From Distichodus sexfasciatus (Eukaryota; Chordata; Actinopteri; Characiformes; Distichodontidae): a DNA stretch of 64,000 nt. The stretch lies in NCBI GenBank assembly GCA_032718565.1, contig JAVGVS010000001.1, forward strand, positions 5,554,495 to 5,618,494, given 5' to 3'. The notes beneath the pieces were generated by a model. That model searched no databases and was not told the DNA's origin. It saw only the letters and a program-made list of their open reading frames with translations. This document shows, piece after piece, positions 13,501 through 26,698 of this stretch. Both the position numbers and the translations under genes were made by a program. Each line of letters begins with the position of its first letter. The first letter of the stretch is position 1.

Positions 13501-16500
13501 AAGAAACAATGGAAAAATTCTAGGGAGTCTCATTTCCATCCTTTTAGGAGTCTTTGCCTTCATGTGCTCATTCACTAACTGCCTTCTACTGAATCTTGTC
13601 ATCTTTCTCTCAGGGAATAGTGCTCTCTCGTTAATAACTACACATTAGTGAATCTGTCCCACTTATTTCCTCCCAATTAACGAGGCGTGTTTCGCATCAT
13701 GTGGGCTTGTTCTGCACTCCTGAGTGACAGCTACAGATCTTGCTTGCTATACTGTCGCTCTTCTACCTGTTAACGAACTCCTGGAAGGGGATGCGGTGGG
13801 AGTAGCCCTGCCGGCGGATGTTGACCGTCTCTAGGATGCCCGTGTAGCGCAGCTGCACCAGCACTCGCTCCTCGTTGAAGCGCAGCGCCTGCCGGTCGTC
13901 ATTGGGCTTGATGCAGCGCACAAAGTGAGGAGTTCCAGCCACCATCTTGGACAGCAGGTCCATCAGTGAGTACTGACACACAGGTAAAACATACACTTAA
14001 AAAAACCCCATTAAACTCATCTCTTCAGCCTGGCTTTTAATGTACGGTATTTTTAATGTATAGTAACTCTATTTCTCACCCTTTTAAAATTATGATTAAT
14101 TTTTAGTTTTTAGTTGTTCCTTGTAACCATGTCATTGTGTTTACATTTAATTATTTGTTGATATTTTGCTTTAACTGGCTAAATTCTTATCATTGTATGG
14201 CTATTTAGTGAAAGTGAGTGATTATTTGTCATTGTGAACAGACCACAGCACAGCACACAGTACACCACAACCAAATGTGACCTCTGCATTTGACCCATCC
14301 GTGAAGGAGCAATGGGCAGTGGTAACTTTACCGGCCCTGGATTCGAACCTGCGACCTTCTGATCACGGGGCGAACTCCCTACTGTTACGCCACCAGCTGC
14401 TCCCCACTTTTTTTTCTTTTTCTTTTTGAAAGAAAATTTTCTAATTTTCTGCAATGGCTAGTTGCTTCCTTTTTTGCTTGATTTTATTCTTAACATAAGG
14501 TACTTTAAGCTGCATTTTTATGTAGGAAGTTTTGTGTTTTTCTTCTTCATTTTCCTCTTATTATTCAGACAGACCTCCACATATAGAGCATGGGGAGGCT
14601 ACAGGGAAGTTTTTGCTTTAGCATTCTTGGAGGGTTCAACAGGAAACAAAAAAGGCATTGGTTTTGGCCTATGAAGGTACAGTTAAAGATGCACAACCAG
14701 ATAGGACATCCCATGCGATGGACTGTTCTTCTACAAAGATTCGGTGAAAATGAAAACACCATCCAAACATGGACACTCACACGGAAATAAGAGGCTACAG
14801 TCTGTCTTCTCATATTGGTGGTCTCTTCTGGGTGCCTCATCATCTCCATGGTGTCCACCTTTAAACAATAACACACAATTAATCTTAGTTCCCCTAGAGA
14901 CTCTTATTCTACCTGCTCTTTTTTTAAATAGAGCAGACAGATGTGTGAATAAGTCATCAGGAAAAATGCAATGTGAACTTTGCAGAAAGTTCTTATTTTA
15001 TTCTCAGAAATTACTTCTCAGAAAATGTAGACGAGGGAAATGAGGAAGACAGAGTGCAATGCTGTTCTCATTTCTCTACAACTTGAATATAAGACGCTGC
15101 AAAATCTCATTTCCCCCTACTGTACTGGTCATGCACAATAACAGAAAGATAGCTCCTGTAGAAATTTGATTACCATAATGGTAGATTTTATAGCCTCACT
15201 GTCAATAAAACAAACACTTAAAGCCAACATTGGACATGCTGTGTTAGTGTGAGCCTTATAAAATGACATTAATATCACCGGGTCCTTTCCATAACGAACC
15301 TCGTCATTTCTAACGAACTGCAGCTTCTCAGCAGTGTTTTAACAAGGACACAATATGATCTTCTTAACAGCCATCTCCTCTCCTGGACTCATCAAATTTA
15401 ACGATGTGGTAAATATTTTATGGAGAGTCTATACAGCAAAGTGCATAACTTAATACTTCATTTCATCTGTGCATGGGGAAAAAGGTATTCCCACTTTTTA
15501 TTCCGGTGGCTCTCTGTTCTGTAATTGGAGGCTTTGACAGCTGGTCACGTCCAACGTGTCTCTCTGAGAGAAAGCAGGGAGCTTGTCATGTTCCTGTTTG
15601 AACATTTTAACAAGACCTCGCTCTCTACATCAGTCCCACTTTTGGCCTTGCTGCTAACTTTCTGAAAAGCTTCTCATCTCCCACTGTAGCTGTTTGCAAA
15701 GTAACTACAATATTTATTGGAGCAAAAATGAACATGTTCTCATAAATGATGGCAGAGGCACCAAATGAGCTCCCACAGCTAGAGAGGTAGTCACATGGAG
15801 ATTACACAAGTCACAGCCAAATTAAGTCCTCATCACTCCAGGCTTCAGTCATCATATTATACAGAAAAGCAAATAAAATAGTTTTGAGCATTAGCTAAAA
15901 TAAACGTCAGTAGAATAAATACTCTACATTGGCAGCTAAGAAAGCAAGCTAGATATACAGTAGATGGTCATCAAGTTTAATCCAATCGATATAGACCAAA
16001 ATCCTATTCATGTGACCAGTTATAGGCTTTTTGTGCCAAGCTAGTTTCACAAACCCTTGAAGGTTGCCTTTTGAGTCTTTGAGTATCTTGAATAGCTTCA
16101 AACCAGCAAACGACTGTCACAAACCATCTTAAAATTTACTACATCTGAGCGTTTTTATGACAATCCAAGCTAGTTTGAACATACAATAAAATGAGCATGG
16201 GACTGAAAAGAAAGAAAGACCCCTCGTGTTTAATGGGATGTGGGGTGGTGTGTTAAATATAATGAATTCAGAGAGCTTTGAATGGTTAAATGTTCTTACC
16301 TTCATCAGGTATTTAGGAGACTGAGAGTAGTCATTTGGCAACACAAAGATAACAGAGACAGGTGAGGAGTTAAGAGCTGGCATTCTTACACAGAGCTGAG
16401 ATAAAGAGGACTTTAGATAGCGTTGTATAACACTGGAAAGAAGTTTTTGGAAATAAAATGTGATGTCAGTAATTAATGTGAGATTAGGAAAGTGTAGGTG

Positions 16501-19500
16501 GCCGAGTTGGCTGAATGTGAAGATATGAAAACTAACAGAGGGAAAGTAGGACATTTAAGAAGTGAATTAGAGGACATGGAATGTTATGACTAAAACTTTA
16601 TTACAATATAATAATATTGTGTGTTGTTACTGTGTTGGTTGCTGACCTTACTGCGTCCTGAGCTGAGCTGGGGCGGGAGAGATCTGGACGCAGCAGTTAC
16701 TCTGGCTCTGGAGGTTGCCAGGTTTCCTTGTAAACAACAACAGCATACACAGATGTGAGCAGAGGCTTATGTTAATGGAATGCCTATAAAATGGAACTGA
16801 GGCTTTTACCACCCATCTCACAACAACAGCTAAAAATCTGAATATGCTGCTGCTAAATATGATATTCAAATAACACAATAAAAATATTCAAATAAACATG
16901 GCTGCTGTGCTGACCAAGAGAAAAGCATCTTCCTTCTCACAGTACAGAAGGTCTTCCTCTATCCCCCAACACACATACACACGCACTCCTACTGCAGCAT
17001 ATGCGGTGCAGTCTGAGCATTTCAAAAGTTTCTGCACAAGATGTCCAAATGTTTTCTCTGGCTGTGTCTTCAGAGGCTAAACTCTGATTAATGGCACTGA
17101 AAGCAGCCTTTGAAGCAGGATTGGTGACATCAAAGTGCTAATCCATGGGTGGCAGGAGTTTTATAATGAGTGGGAAGCATTTTAACACGTTTCAAAGGCT
17201 CTGCTGCATGAATAAACAATGGCAGCACAGATGTGCCACACACCTTTAGAAAAATACCCACCACAGAAATGGAAAGCAGCACCAAACTGAAGCTATGGGG
17301 TGTATGTGTGTGTGCATTGTAAAGGAATCCGGGGCGGTGAATGTCTGTGCTGCCTGTAGTTCAAGCCCAGCAGATGTGAGTTAATGAAAAGCCACAGGTA
17401 CAGAAGCACAAACATGAAAAACAATTAAAATGTAGCGTTTGTCGTCTTCCACAATACTGCTCTCTGTCTCTCTCTTTGTATTACTGCTGTGACTTTGATT
17501 GTAAAGAGCTCTCACTAAAAAGCAGAGCAGGTCTTGGATGGAATGAGCCTATTTCATCCTGGATTAATTGATGTGCATCAGGACTATCTATAGTTCAGGA
17601 ATCCAGCAATCTTGGCCAGTAGGATTTGGGGAGAGGACCAGCAGTCTGGCCCTCCCATTCCCATCCCCCACCCCCCTCCAACACTCAGAAAAGCAGTATG
17701 GCACAGACTGTAGCACAAATAAAAAAGCAGTTTGGTCCTTAAATCTACATTTAACCAAACTTACTTAACCAAGAGTTTAAGAATAAATATTAGCCACATT
17801 CAGTACATAGTCCTACAAGTACAACACGCAGAGAAATGTACACCTGGATCTTTCCGAAGACTATGCAAGAAATATGAAATAATTCAGGGTGGGGTGCTCC
17901 AGTTTCCTCCCACAGTCCAAAAGCATGTGATATAGGTTGATTGGTTCCTCTTAAATGGCCCCATAAAGTGTGACTGTGAGGGTGTTTATGTGAGTGCCCT
18001 GTGGTGTGCTGGTGATCGCCCAGCATTGGTCTCCGCAATGAACCTATAGTTCCGGGAAAGGTTCCAGTTCCACGCAACCCCATCAGGGATTAAGCTAATG
18101 AATGTATTGCATATTTTTAATTAAGCAAATAATGCACATACTGATCTTAAATATTGTTAAGAATTCAATATATGGTGTACATATGAAGTCCATTAATACC
18201 TATTTTACTAACCAGCTTTAGCTTTGTTTATAGGACACTTCAATCTTTACTGCAGTGTTTAGTCTGTGTTTTGAACCACTGACCAGCATCAAGCCAGTAA
18301 TAACCATGAAATGATCACTGCATATACTTTAGTCTAATTATTTTACAAAAATATGAGGCAGACAGTGTGTAAAGTAATATGATATTCTGGGTTAATGGTA
18401 ACAAAAACCACAGACACAAGATTTTAAATGACACTTATTCCGTTGTGTGCTTACAGCAATCACTTATCGCATATACATATTAAGCGCAATTTATGACTGG
18501 ACTGGACTCCTCTATTTGGAATAAAAGCAGGTGGAGTTTCCTTGGCTTCACTTGAACACATGTGGGTCAGAGCTGCGTGATTCAGACCTCAGAGACGCAC
18601 TAATGAGTTTCAAGTAGCAATAATGCTGTTTAAGAACACAGCTGCTATGTTGTACCACCTCCTTTCCATAGTAGACTTCTCCTGAGTTTCATCGTCCACC
18701 CCTGATTTAACACTGCGCTTGAACACTGTGCAGCATCTTAATAAGACAAGAAATTAAAACAAGACACTTAATATTCCATCTATTGATCTGTCTCTCTTTA
18801 AACTCATAATGATGTCAAACATGTCATAACAAATGAGTGAGACTGAAGCAAGTAATGTACATGACAGAACCTTTTTTGAGACTTATGTCTAATCTAATAA
18901 AGTGAGTGATTATTCGTCATTGTGAACACAGCACACAGTGCACCACAACGAAATGTGATCTCTGCATTTGACCCATCTGTGAAAGAGCAGTGGGCAACTA
19001 ACATTGGCAGCACCCGGGGAGCAGGGCTTGGGGGGCGGTACTTGCTTGAGTACCTCAGTGGTACCTTTACCAGTCCGGGATTCAAATTTCCCGATCATGG
19101 GGTGAATGCCGTTACACTACCGACGGCCCCTAAAAAGATTTATAACATTGATTTCATACGTGTATTTACTATCATTCTTTTACTGAACAATTATGCTTCT
19201 AGAATTTCTAGCTGAGGACAACGAAACCAAGGGAAAGACCTAATTTCTTGGTCAAAGACTTACGGAATCTTTTAAACAGAGTTTATCTTGTACAGCAAGG
19301 ATTGCCCTGTGTTCAGCACTGTTAAACAGAGAGGTTAATGATCAAAGATGCATGTGTTTGTGTGTTTGCCCTTTCCCCGAGTTGGTCAGTCTCTCTTTTA
19401 AACCACAGGCCTGTGAAAGAGGATGACACCCATCATTTCTGCTTCATGTGTGCCGCTTCCGGCAAAAACTGCCAAGAGAGAGAAAGAAGAAGGGGAAAAA

Positions 19501-22500
19501 AGTCCTTCCCTGGCATCTGTGCATTCACTTTGAAAATTAAGCCCAGCAAGATTCCTAGAGAAAAAAAAACCTCAAGCTGGCACTTGTATTGGGTTCCTAT
19601 TGACAAGAATAGTCAATGTGCCCTGGATTAAAAAGCAATCCCTGGTTCAATATGACACCTCTCTCCTCTCTTTCATCCGAGGCTGTGCACGCCTTCCACT
19701 TCAGAAGCTCGGGATCGAGCTGTCGACGCAGGGGACAATCAAAGTTGTCAGACAGCAGCCTTTACAAGCCGACTTCTGCTGAGGAGAGCTGCTAGATATC
19801 ACTCTTTTCTCTCTCTGTCTCTGACGCGCTTTCTCTTACGCTTTCACTCGGGACCTCTATCTCTTTCAAGCCCCCTCTTTCTCGTTTAAAAAAAAAATAA
19901 AAATATGATCTATTCTTGAAACTCAACTCAGCAACCAGGCAAATGAGATTGTTCCACCGCCTCTCCTTTGCTCCCCCCCAGTGCCTTGCGTCAGTGCCCC
20001 GTGCGCCCAACGAGTCCAGAGGCAGTTTGAACATGGTGTTTTTCTGTCAGGCCGGATCCGTCAGCCGAGTGCACGCTGTAATGGGCTTTGGGTGACACGG
20101 GCACTCTTTATCGGGAGATGCTCTGGCAGAGGCGCCACTTCTCATCGTGCATGGCAGCAAAAAAAAAGAAAAAAAGAAAAAAGGTTCTGCCGATTCGGGG
20201 CAAATGGAAGATTGGGGTTAAGCATTTGCTTAATAGCATGTGCAGGTTATCCTACATGAATGGCCTAAGCACAGGAGGACATCTGAAAATGTAAAGTAAG
20301 GATTCATAATGTTTCAGCAGGACTGCTGGGATCAGGCCTCTAAGACTTTGTTATTAAAAGAGGTCAACATGTTGGTGGATTAAAACTGGGGTATTTTTGT
20401 GAACAAGGTCAAATCTGTAAGTCATCACCTAAATAAGAAACATTACTCACAGTGGACTGCACGGTATGCAAAGTATTAAACTGTACACCAAAATACCAAG
20501 AGCCCGAGCATAAGCCCCAGCTACTGGCTTAAAAGTACCACATAAGTAATCTTGACAAAGTTGATTGTACTGTTAACCTGTTTTTATGTTGACATTACGA
20601 TGCACCTTTTTCATTACCTTCTAATTTCATTCACTTTCCTTTAAAATGTGTAGACAACAACACACATGCTTCCCAGGGCACACTTACTCAATGTAAAAAC
20701 ATGACAGGGGCCCAGTACAGACTGTACACATGCTGCACGAGCGCAGGCCTGGTCAGCAGACCGCAAAGAGCCTTTCAGAACAGGGCCAACCTAAACACAC
20801 CTGATCCACGGATGTCCTCAGAATTTGTCCATGCAGATATAATCCATTTCCTCTGACAAAGTAGGGCCACATGGGCAAGCCAAAGATCTAGAGCTGCGCT
20901 CTGGTTGGGGGAGTAATGTCTCTGGTATTCATATTTTCTGGTTAGATATCCTAAAAATCAGTATAATCAGTACAAATATAAAGTGCTAAAAAAGTCAAAT
21001 CTTGGGTGTTTTTTATTCTTCATCTTCGACATATTCAAAGATCTTAAAAAATTCAGCTTGTTTATTAATATGGAATTCTTATGCTTGTAAAGAATGATAG
21101 CTGTATGATAACTTTTCAGTATGTACAAGAGCAGTGTATAATTTTCAGAACTCTGGAGAAGAAAAAATGAAGATGCACAGTGTGCTTAAGCAACAGCTTT
21201 GAAGATTACAATTGCCCAGATTTGATGATTTTATTATATGTTTTAGCATCTTAGCATAATGTTTTATAATGTTTTAGCATCTTCCCAGCCTCAACTTATT
21301 TCCTAATCCGGATGTCTGATAATTATGCAGTATATAATAGGACTGTACAATATATGATTCCAACATCATTACTGCTATGTGCTTATGTGTAATTGCCACA
21401 TGGCAGGGCATGCAACATCAAGAACGGGAAATTAAAAATGTCATGGTACAATTTTGCTGTGTGACACAAAAGGTAACTCTCCCACTTCTCATTTTCCATA
21501 TTTTACAAGAAGAGTCTGTTTGACATCATTTACTCAGGTCTAAGGGTTCTTGGATAAAGTACATGGGAGGGAAGTGAAGTGAGTGATTATTTTTCATTGT
21601 GTACATACCAAAGCACAACACACAAGGCACCACAATGAAATGTGACCTCAGCATTAACCCATCCATGAAGGAGCAGTGGGCAGCTGAGGTGCAACGCCTG
21701 GGGAGCAGTACATGGGGACCATACCTTGCTCATTTAAATACCTCGGTGGCACATTTACCGCTCCGGGACTTGAACCAGCAACACTCCGATCATGAGGCCA
21801 ACTCCCTAACTGTTACGCTAGCAACAGTTGCCCCAATGCAAGGATGTTTTACACTCAAATAATTTGCTCTTTTTATTATTTTTATTTTCTATGCAGATCT
21901 ATTCCTCTTCAAAATCATTCTAAAAGTATTCATTCTTTCTAAAATGTGCAGCCTTAGTATGCACTATGGTGCCAGTGTTGCACACAGCTTCCACAGATCA
22001 CAAAACCAGGGCATACCAGCCCTCACTAGTATATTTCAAGCTAAAGATGTCTACTGTCATACAGTATATAGCAAGTCCACAGAGCTACACACTTCTCTGA
22101 CATCCCTATACATGCACAACAGCAAAGACCATTAAAATCAAAAGATCGCTGAGAATCCATTGTGACACATTGCGAACAGCCTTGCTGATGTGGTGGAATT
22201 ATCAGCACTGCCCCCTAGTGGTACCAGTCCCTCTGCTGGTGCCTGCGAGCGATGCCCAAGAAAACACCACCAGAGACGAAACAGATTTTTATCAGATCCT
22301 CCAGATCCTGCAATTTCACAGATAACAGGGGAAACTACAAAATGGAGTCAAAATATATGCAAATTAAATTCTCTTCACACTGCAGCCCAAAGTACAAAAT
22401 TTTCATCTTGCTGCTATTTGTCACTTAAAAGAAAGATGCTGCTTCCTCTGATTTACCAGGATGAAGAAAATTAGACGGCTGCTATCATGGAAATGTACTG

Positions 22501-25500
22501 CCATGGAAATATGATGAGCAGAAATAAGCAGGGAAATAATAATATGATGATCAGAAATACAAGGAGCAGAAATGAGCAGGAAAGCACTGTCCATGTGATC
22601 AGACACACACATACTAACACGTACTGAGTGTGTCAGAGAAAGTGTAGTGCAAAGATCTACTACAGTTTCAGCACTACAACGTCTATATGACCAACATAAC
22701 AAAGGGTATTTTACAATAAGTTTTACAAACAAACCATGCTCACCCATCTATAGTACTAACACACATGCACTGACCCATTAACACCTTCATGTGTTCCACA
22801 TGTTACAGCACCTACACAACAGTTAAGATTTTTTATTATTCACTCATTCATTATCCAAACTGCTTAATCCCAACTGGGGTTGCCGGGGGACCGGCGCCTA
22901 TCCCGAGACTATGGGCGCAAGGCGGGGATCAACCCTGGGCAGGTTCCAACACATCACAGGGCATCCACGAGCACACTCACATTCACACCTTATGGGGCCA
23001 ATTTAGAGTTGCCAATTAACCTATATTGCATGCTTTTGGACTGTGGGAGGAAACCGGAGCACCCGGAGAAACCCACACCTACACGGGCAGAGCATGTAAA
23101 CTCATTACGGCCAACCCGGGGATCGAACCCAGGATCTTCTTGCTGTGAGGCGGCAGCGCTACCCACTGCGCCATTTTTTCATCATGAAAAAGACAAAAGT
23201 TGAAAGAAAACCTCTCCACAACATGATTAACACTCACTGAAGTGACAAAGGCATGGTTTTGTCAGCCTTTTAGCATTGTTCTAACTTTGGTCTATCATTT
23301 GTAGACTCCAGTGTTCCAGTGCTGCCACCAGTAGCATTTTACCTACACATTCCAGTCTACTTTACACCTTTATTCAAGACTCGTATACAGTATAAGTGTA
23401 TATAAGAATGTGATTCATATTGAAATAAATATTCAAATATTTTTATTACATAAACATTACATTTAGCCCAATTTAGAAGTGTGTTACTAAAGGAATTGGC
23501 ACACTGCTATCAACTCTCCTAACCATTAATAATACAAATAATGGGACACCCGAAACTCCTACCCATTAATTATACAAAAATAGCTTCCTTGTTAATAGGG
23601 GCCAAACTCGGTCAGTCTATTTAAAACTCTCCGCCTTTCCCTTTTATTGCTTCCAACTCGGCTCCAGCAAAACACATTCACAAGAATCTAAAAAGAAATA
23701 ACGGCTTATCTGTGGAGGTGTGTGAAATACAGATCTCATAATTAACCAGTCTGCCCTCGTTTCTCTCACTAAGTCTAGTGGCCAGGGCCGGGCTGCCTAC
23801 CTAGCGCCGGGCTTCCTTAAGCACCTTGCCGGGAGCACAAAGAGAAGTGGAGTTGCGTTGCGCTTTATAAGAGCTCTAAATAGCGCCGTCTCATCCGCCC
23901 AGATATTTGAGAACCTTATCTCGGGAATATCCCAAACGCCGCTTCACAATCGGCAGAGATAGCGGCGAAGCGGCGGCGAAGCGAGAGGGACAGCTTAGCA
24001 AAAATAAAAACAGATCCCTCCATTCTTCCCTCGCTCCATCCTCCCATTATACTCATCCTCCACCCTGAGATCAGCCACACCAGAGATAATGGAGCTTGTA
24101 GATTTGTATTGAAATACAGTCAACGAGGGAGAGAGGCAAAGCGGAAAAGAGAGAGTGAAAGGAACAAAAAAGCAGAAAGACAAGGTGCTATGCTTAAATC
24201 CACACCAAAGCCTTCACACTTCCATCAGTATGTTGTGTGCAAGTGACTTTGACCTTCCTGTTGGCCCACAACTGACCCTTAGCATTTGAGCAGGAACAGA
24301 CACTGATTTCAATATGTGAGCAATGGCACACTATAAATGTTTAACAACAAACATTCACAAGTCAACAGCATTGTTTTACGATCCCCATAAGTGTGCGACC
24401 ACTTGACAAAGAGATTAACAGTGACCCCTGAACATTTTGGTAGAGGTGTGAAAAGACTCCGCCCACGGTGATCCGACCTTGACAGCTACAAGAAGACCTG
24501 TGAAAAGCCCTGTGACCAGGTCATGACTGTTTGAGTCTGCTGACCTGACTTAAAGCAGTCAAATTGGAAAGCACATGAGGTGAGACATCTGGTGCTTCAA
24601 GGAACTTACAACCGTAACTCTGAGACAAACCTGTTTTTGTGAGAGGACTGGAGAAGAGTTGCTGTAGGAGTTTGTTTTCTGACGTTCTCAACACCACCAC
24701 AATGTCAGCAGGCAGAGTGTCTCGGTTCTTCTCCAGAAAACCATTCACATTGTACAACACCTTCAAAAGAAATATCAGCATTGATATTAAATAAAATATT
24801 ATCAAATCAAAACACTGGAGCTACAAGTCTATAAAACACAAATCTGGGATGATTTAATGACAATTAATGGGAGTGTATCATGTTTAAAATGAGATAAAAT
24901 GAGCCTGAGGCCTGTTTAGTGTTTCCTCAAACTAGTTTACCTTTCCAGCATAATGCTGAATCCCAAAGCTCAACTCAACACGTTTCGGTCTCCAGAAGTA
25001 CTTGTAGCGCAGGTTGTCCTCAAACTTGTCTAAAGTGAAAGAATAACGACTATTAAATAAATTAAAAAACTACAGAGACAACAAAGTGGTTTCAAAAGTA
25101 CTTTCAAGGCAAGAAAGGTTAAAACTACAGGAAGCATGTTAAAAATATTGTCCATCTGCAGCATGTTACCAACAAGCGTCTGGTCAGTGGCCTGAGGGAA
25201 GCGGCTCTCCTCGTCCAGCAGAGAGAGTAGCCCCATGGGTTTCTGCAAAAACATGTCTAAGATGGGTCTGTTATCCTCGTACTCGACCAGACTCGCATCA
25301 ATGTCTTCACTCTGATACTCCATCTGAGAAACACACAGGAGAACATGCACAATGTCAGCTGTCAGACATCCATACCTTAAATACCCCATTGAGCCTATCT
25401 GAAAAGCATTAGCCTCAGAGTCTTCCTATAGTCTATTTCACGCTGAATGGAGGCTTGACAATTCCACAATACACAATTTCACAAAGGGGCACAATACTGA

Positions 25501-25792
25501 AGCAGGGCTCACAACAGGCAATAGCTTCCTTTATCCAGAACACAAATATCACTACAGTATTTTAATATGAGAAAAACATGTTATCATTCAAAACACAAAT
25601 TAGATTCGCTAAATTGAGAGGTTGACTCATAATGGGCCTAATGTCACAACATCACAGGAAGATTAGGCAAACAAATATATTTTTTCAACATAATCTTCTG
25701 CAGATGAATCGTGACCAGCGGCTTTATCCCGGCCTCATGTTTTAATCAGAGCAGTGGAACAGCAGTGCTGTGTGTTTATCATTAAGGAGGAG

Positions 25793-25826
<34 letters not shown>

Positions 25827-26617
25827 AAACTCATTCTCATTCAGCTCTATAATGAAGCTCTCTAATGCTGCTTTTAGTAATGAGGGAAATTATGCTGCCC
25901 AGCCTGTCAGGCCAAAGACTTACACAAACTAACCCTCCCTCCCTTCCTCCCTCCCTCTCTCTCTCTCTCTCTCTCTCACACACATGCACACAAACACTCA
26001 TGCATGCATACACACATACGACCAAAAAAACTCCCTAATGGACAACATGATAAGCAAAAACAAATGGCACCCCATAAATATGGCATTAGCCACCACTAAC
26101 TGAATTACTACTGAAATACTATTTTTGCTAATTAGTCAGCTGTAGAACTTTTACACTAAGTGTTTGTATTAGAGGTGGACTGATATTGGTTTATCAGGGT
26201 CGATATTGATACCAATTACTGTTAGTTAACAGGAACCGATACGCAAAAAAATAAAATAAAACAGATTTTAAAGAAAGAAAATCTCTGTCAAAATCACAGC
26301 TGAATCTCTCCTCTTGTTGTCGGAGCTTCACGCTGCGCTCGTATGTGAGTGTGGTGTGAGTGACAACAAGGCTTCAGCGTAGATTGGTTACTTCTCGTGT
26401 GACATAGCCAATCAGAGACTGTTGTGGGACATTAAATGAAGCAACGTGTCAAGAGCAAACGGCACAGACATAAGAGATGGCAGTGGATCCACAGTAGCTC
26501 ACTTTGTAATTACTTAATATCGGTGATGGTCAAAATGAAACACCAATACCAATAATCGGCAAAATGCCTAATATAGGCACCTAATAATCGGCCCAGCTGA
26601 TAATCGGTCGAACCTTA

Positions 26618-26698
<81 letters not shown>

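Larger units (their letters stand above)
8613..13766. other. myo3b intron 26
   Basis: Repeat-rich at 8.75-10.6 kb (families B, C and D); 10.6-13.7 kb is AT-rich with no coding exon or recognised repeat. Confidence 0.65.
16727..24630. other. myo3b intron 23
   Basis: A 7.9 kb intron with two family A SINEs (17891-18104, 22843-23173), two family B SINEs (18899-19130, 21576-21834) and a GC/CpG-richer block at about 23770-23990 that does not look repetitive. No exon seen. Confidence 0.65.

Noticed and set aside
16648..16878. ORF reading GNLQSQSNCC...QLRTQ over exon 24
   Set aside because: It ignores the acceptor and is in the wrong frame. The phase forced by exons 23 and 25 gives a clear MYO3B match instead.
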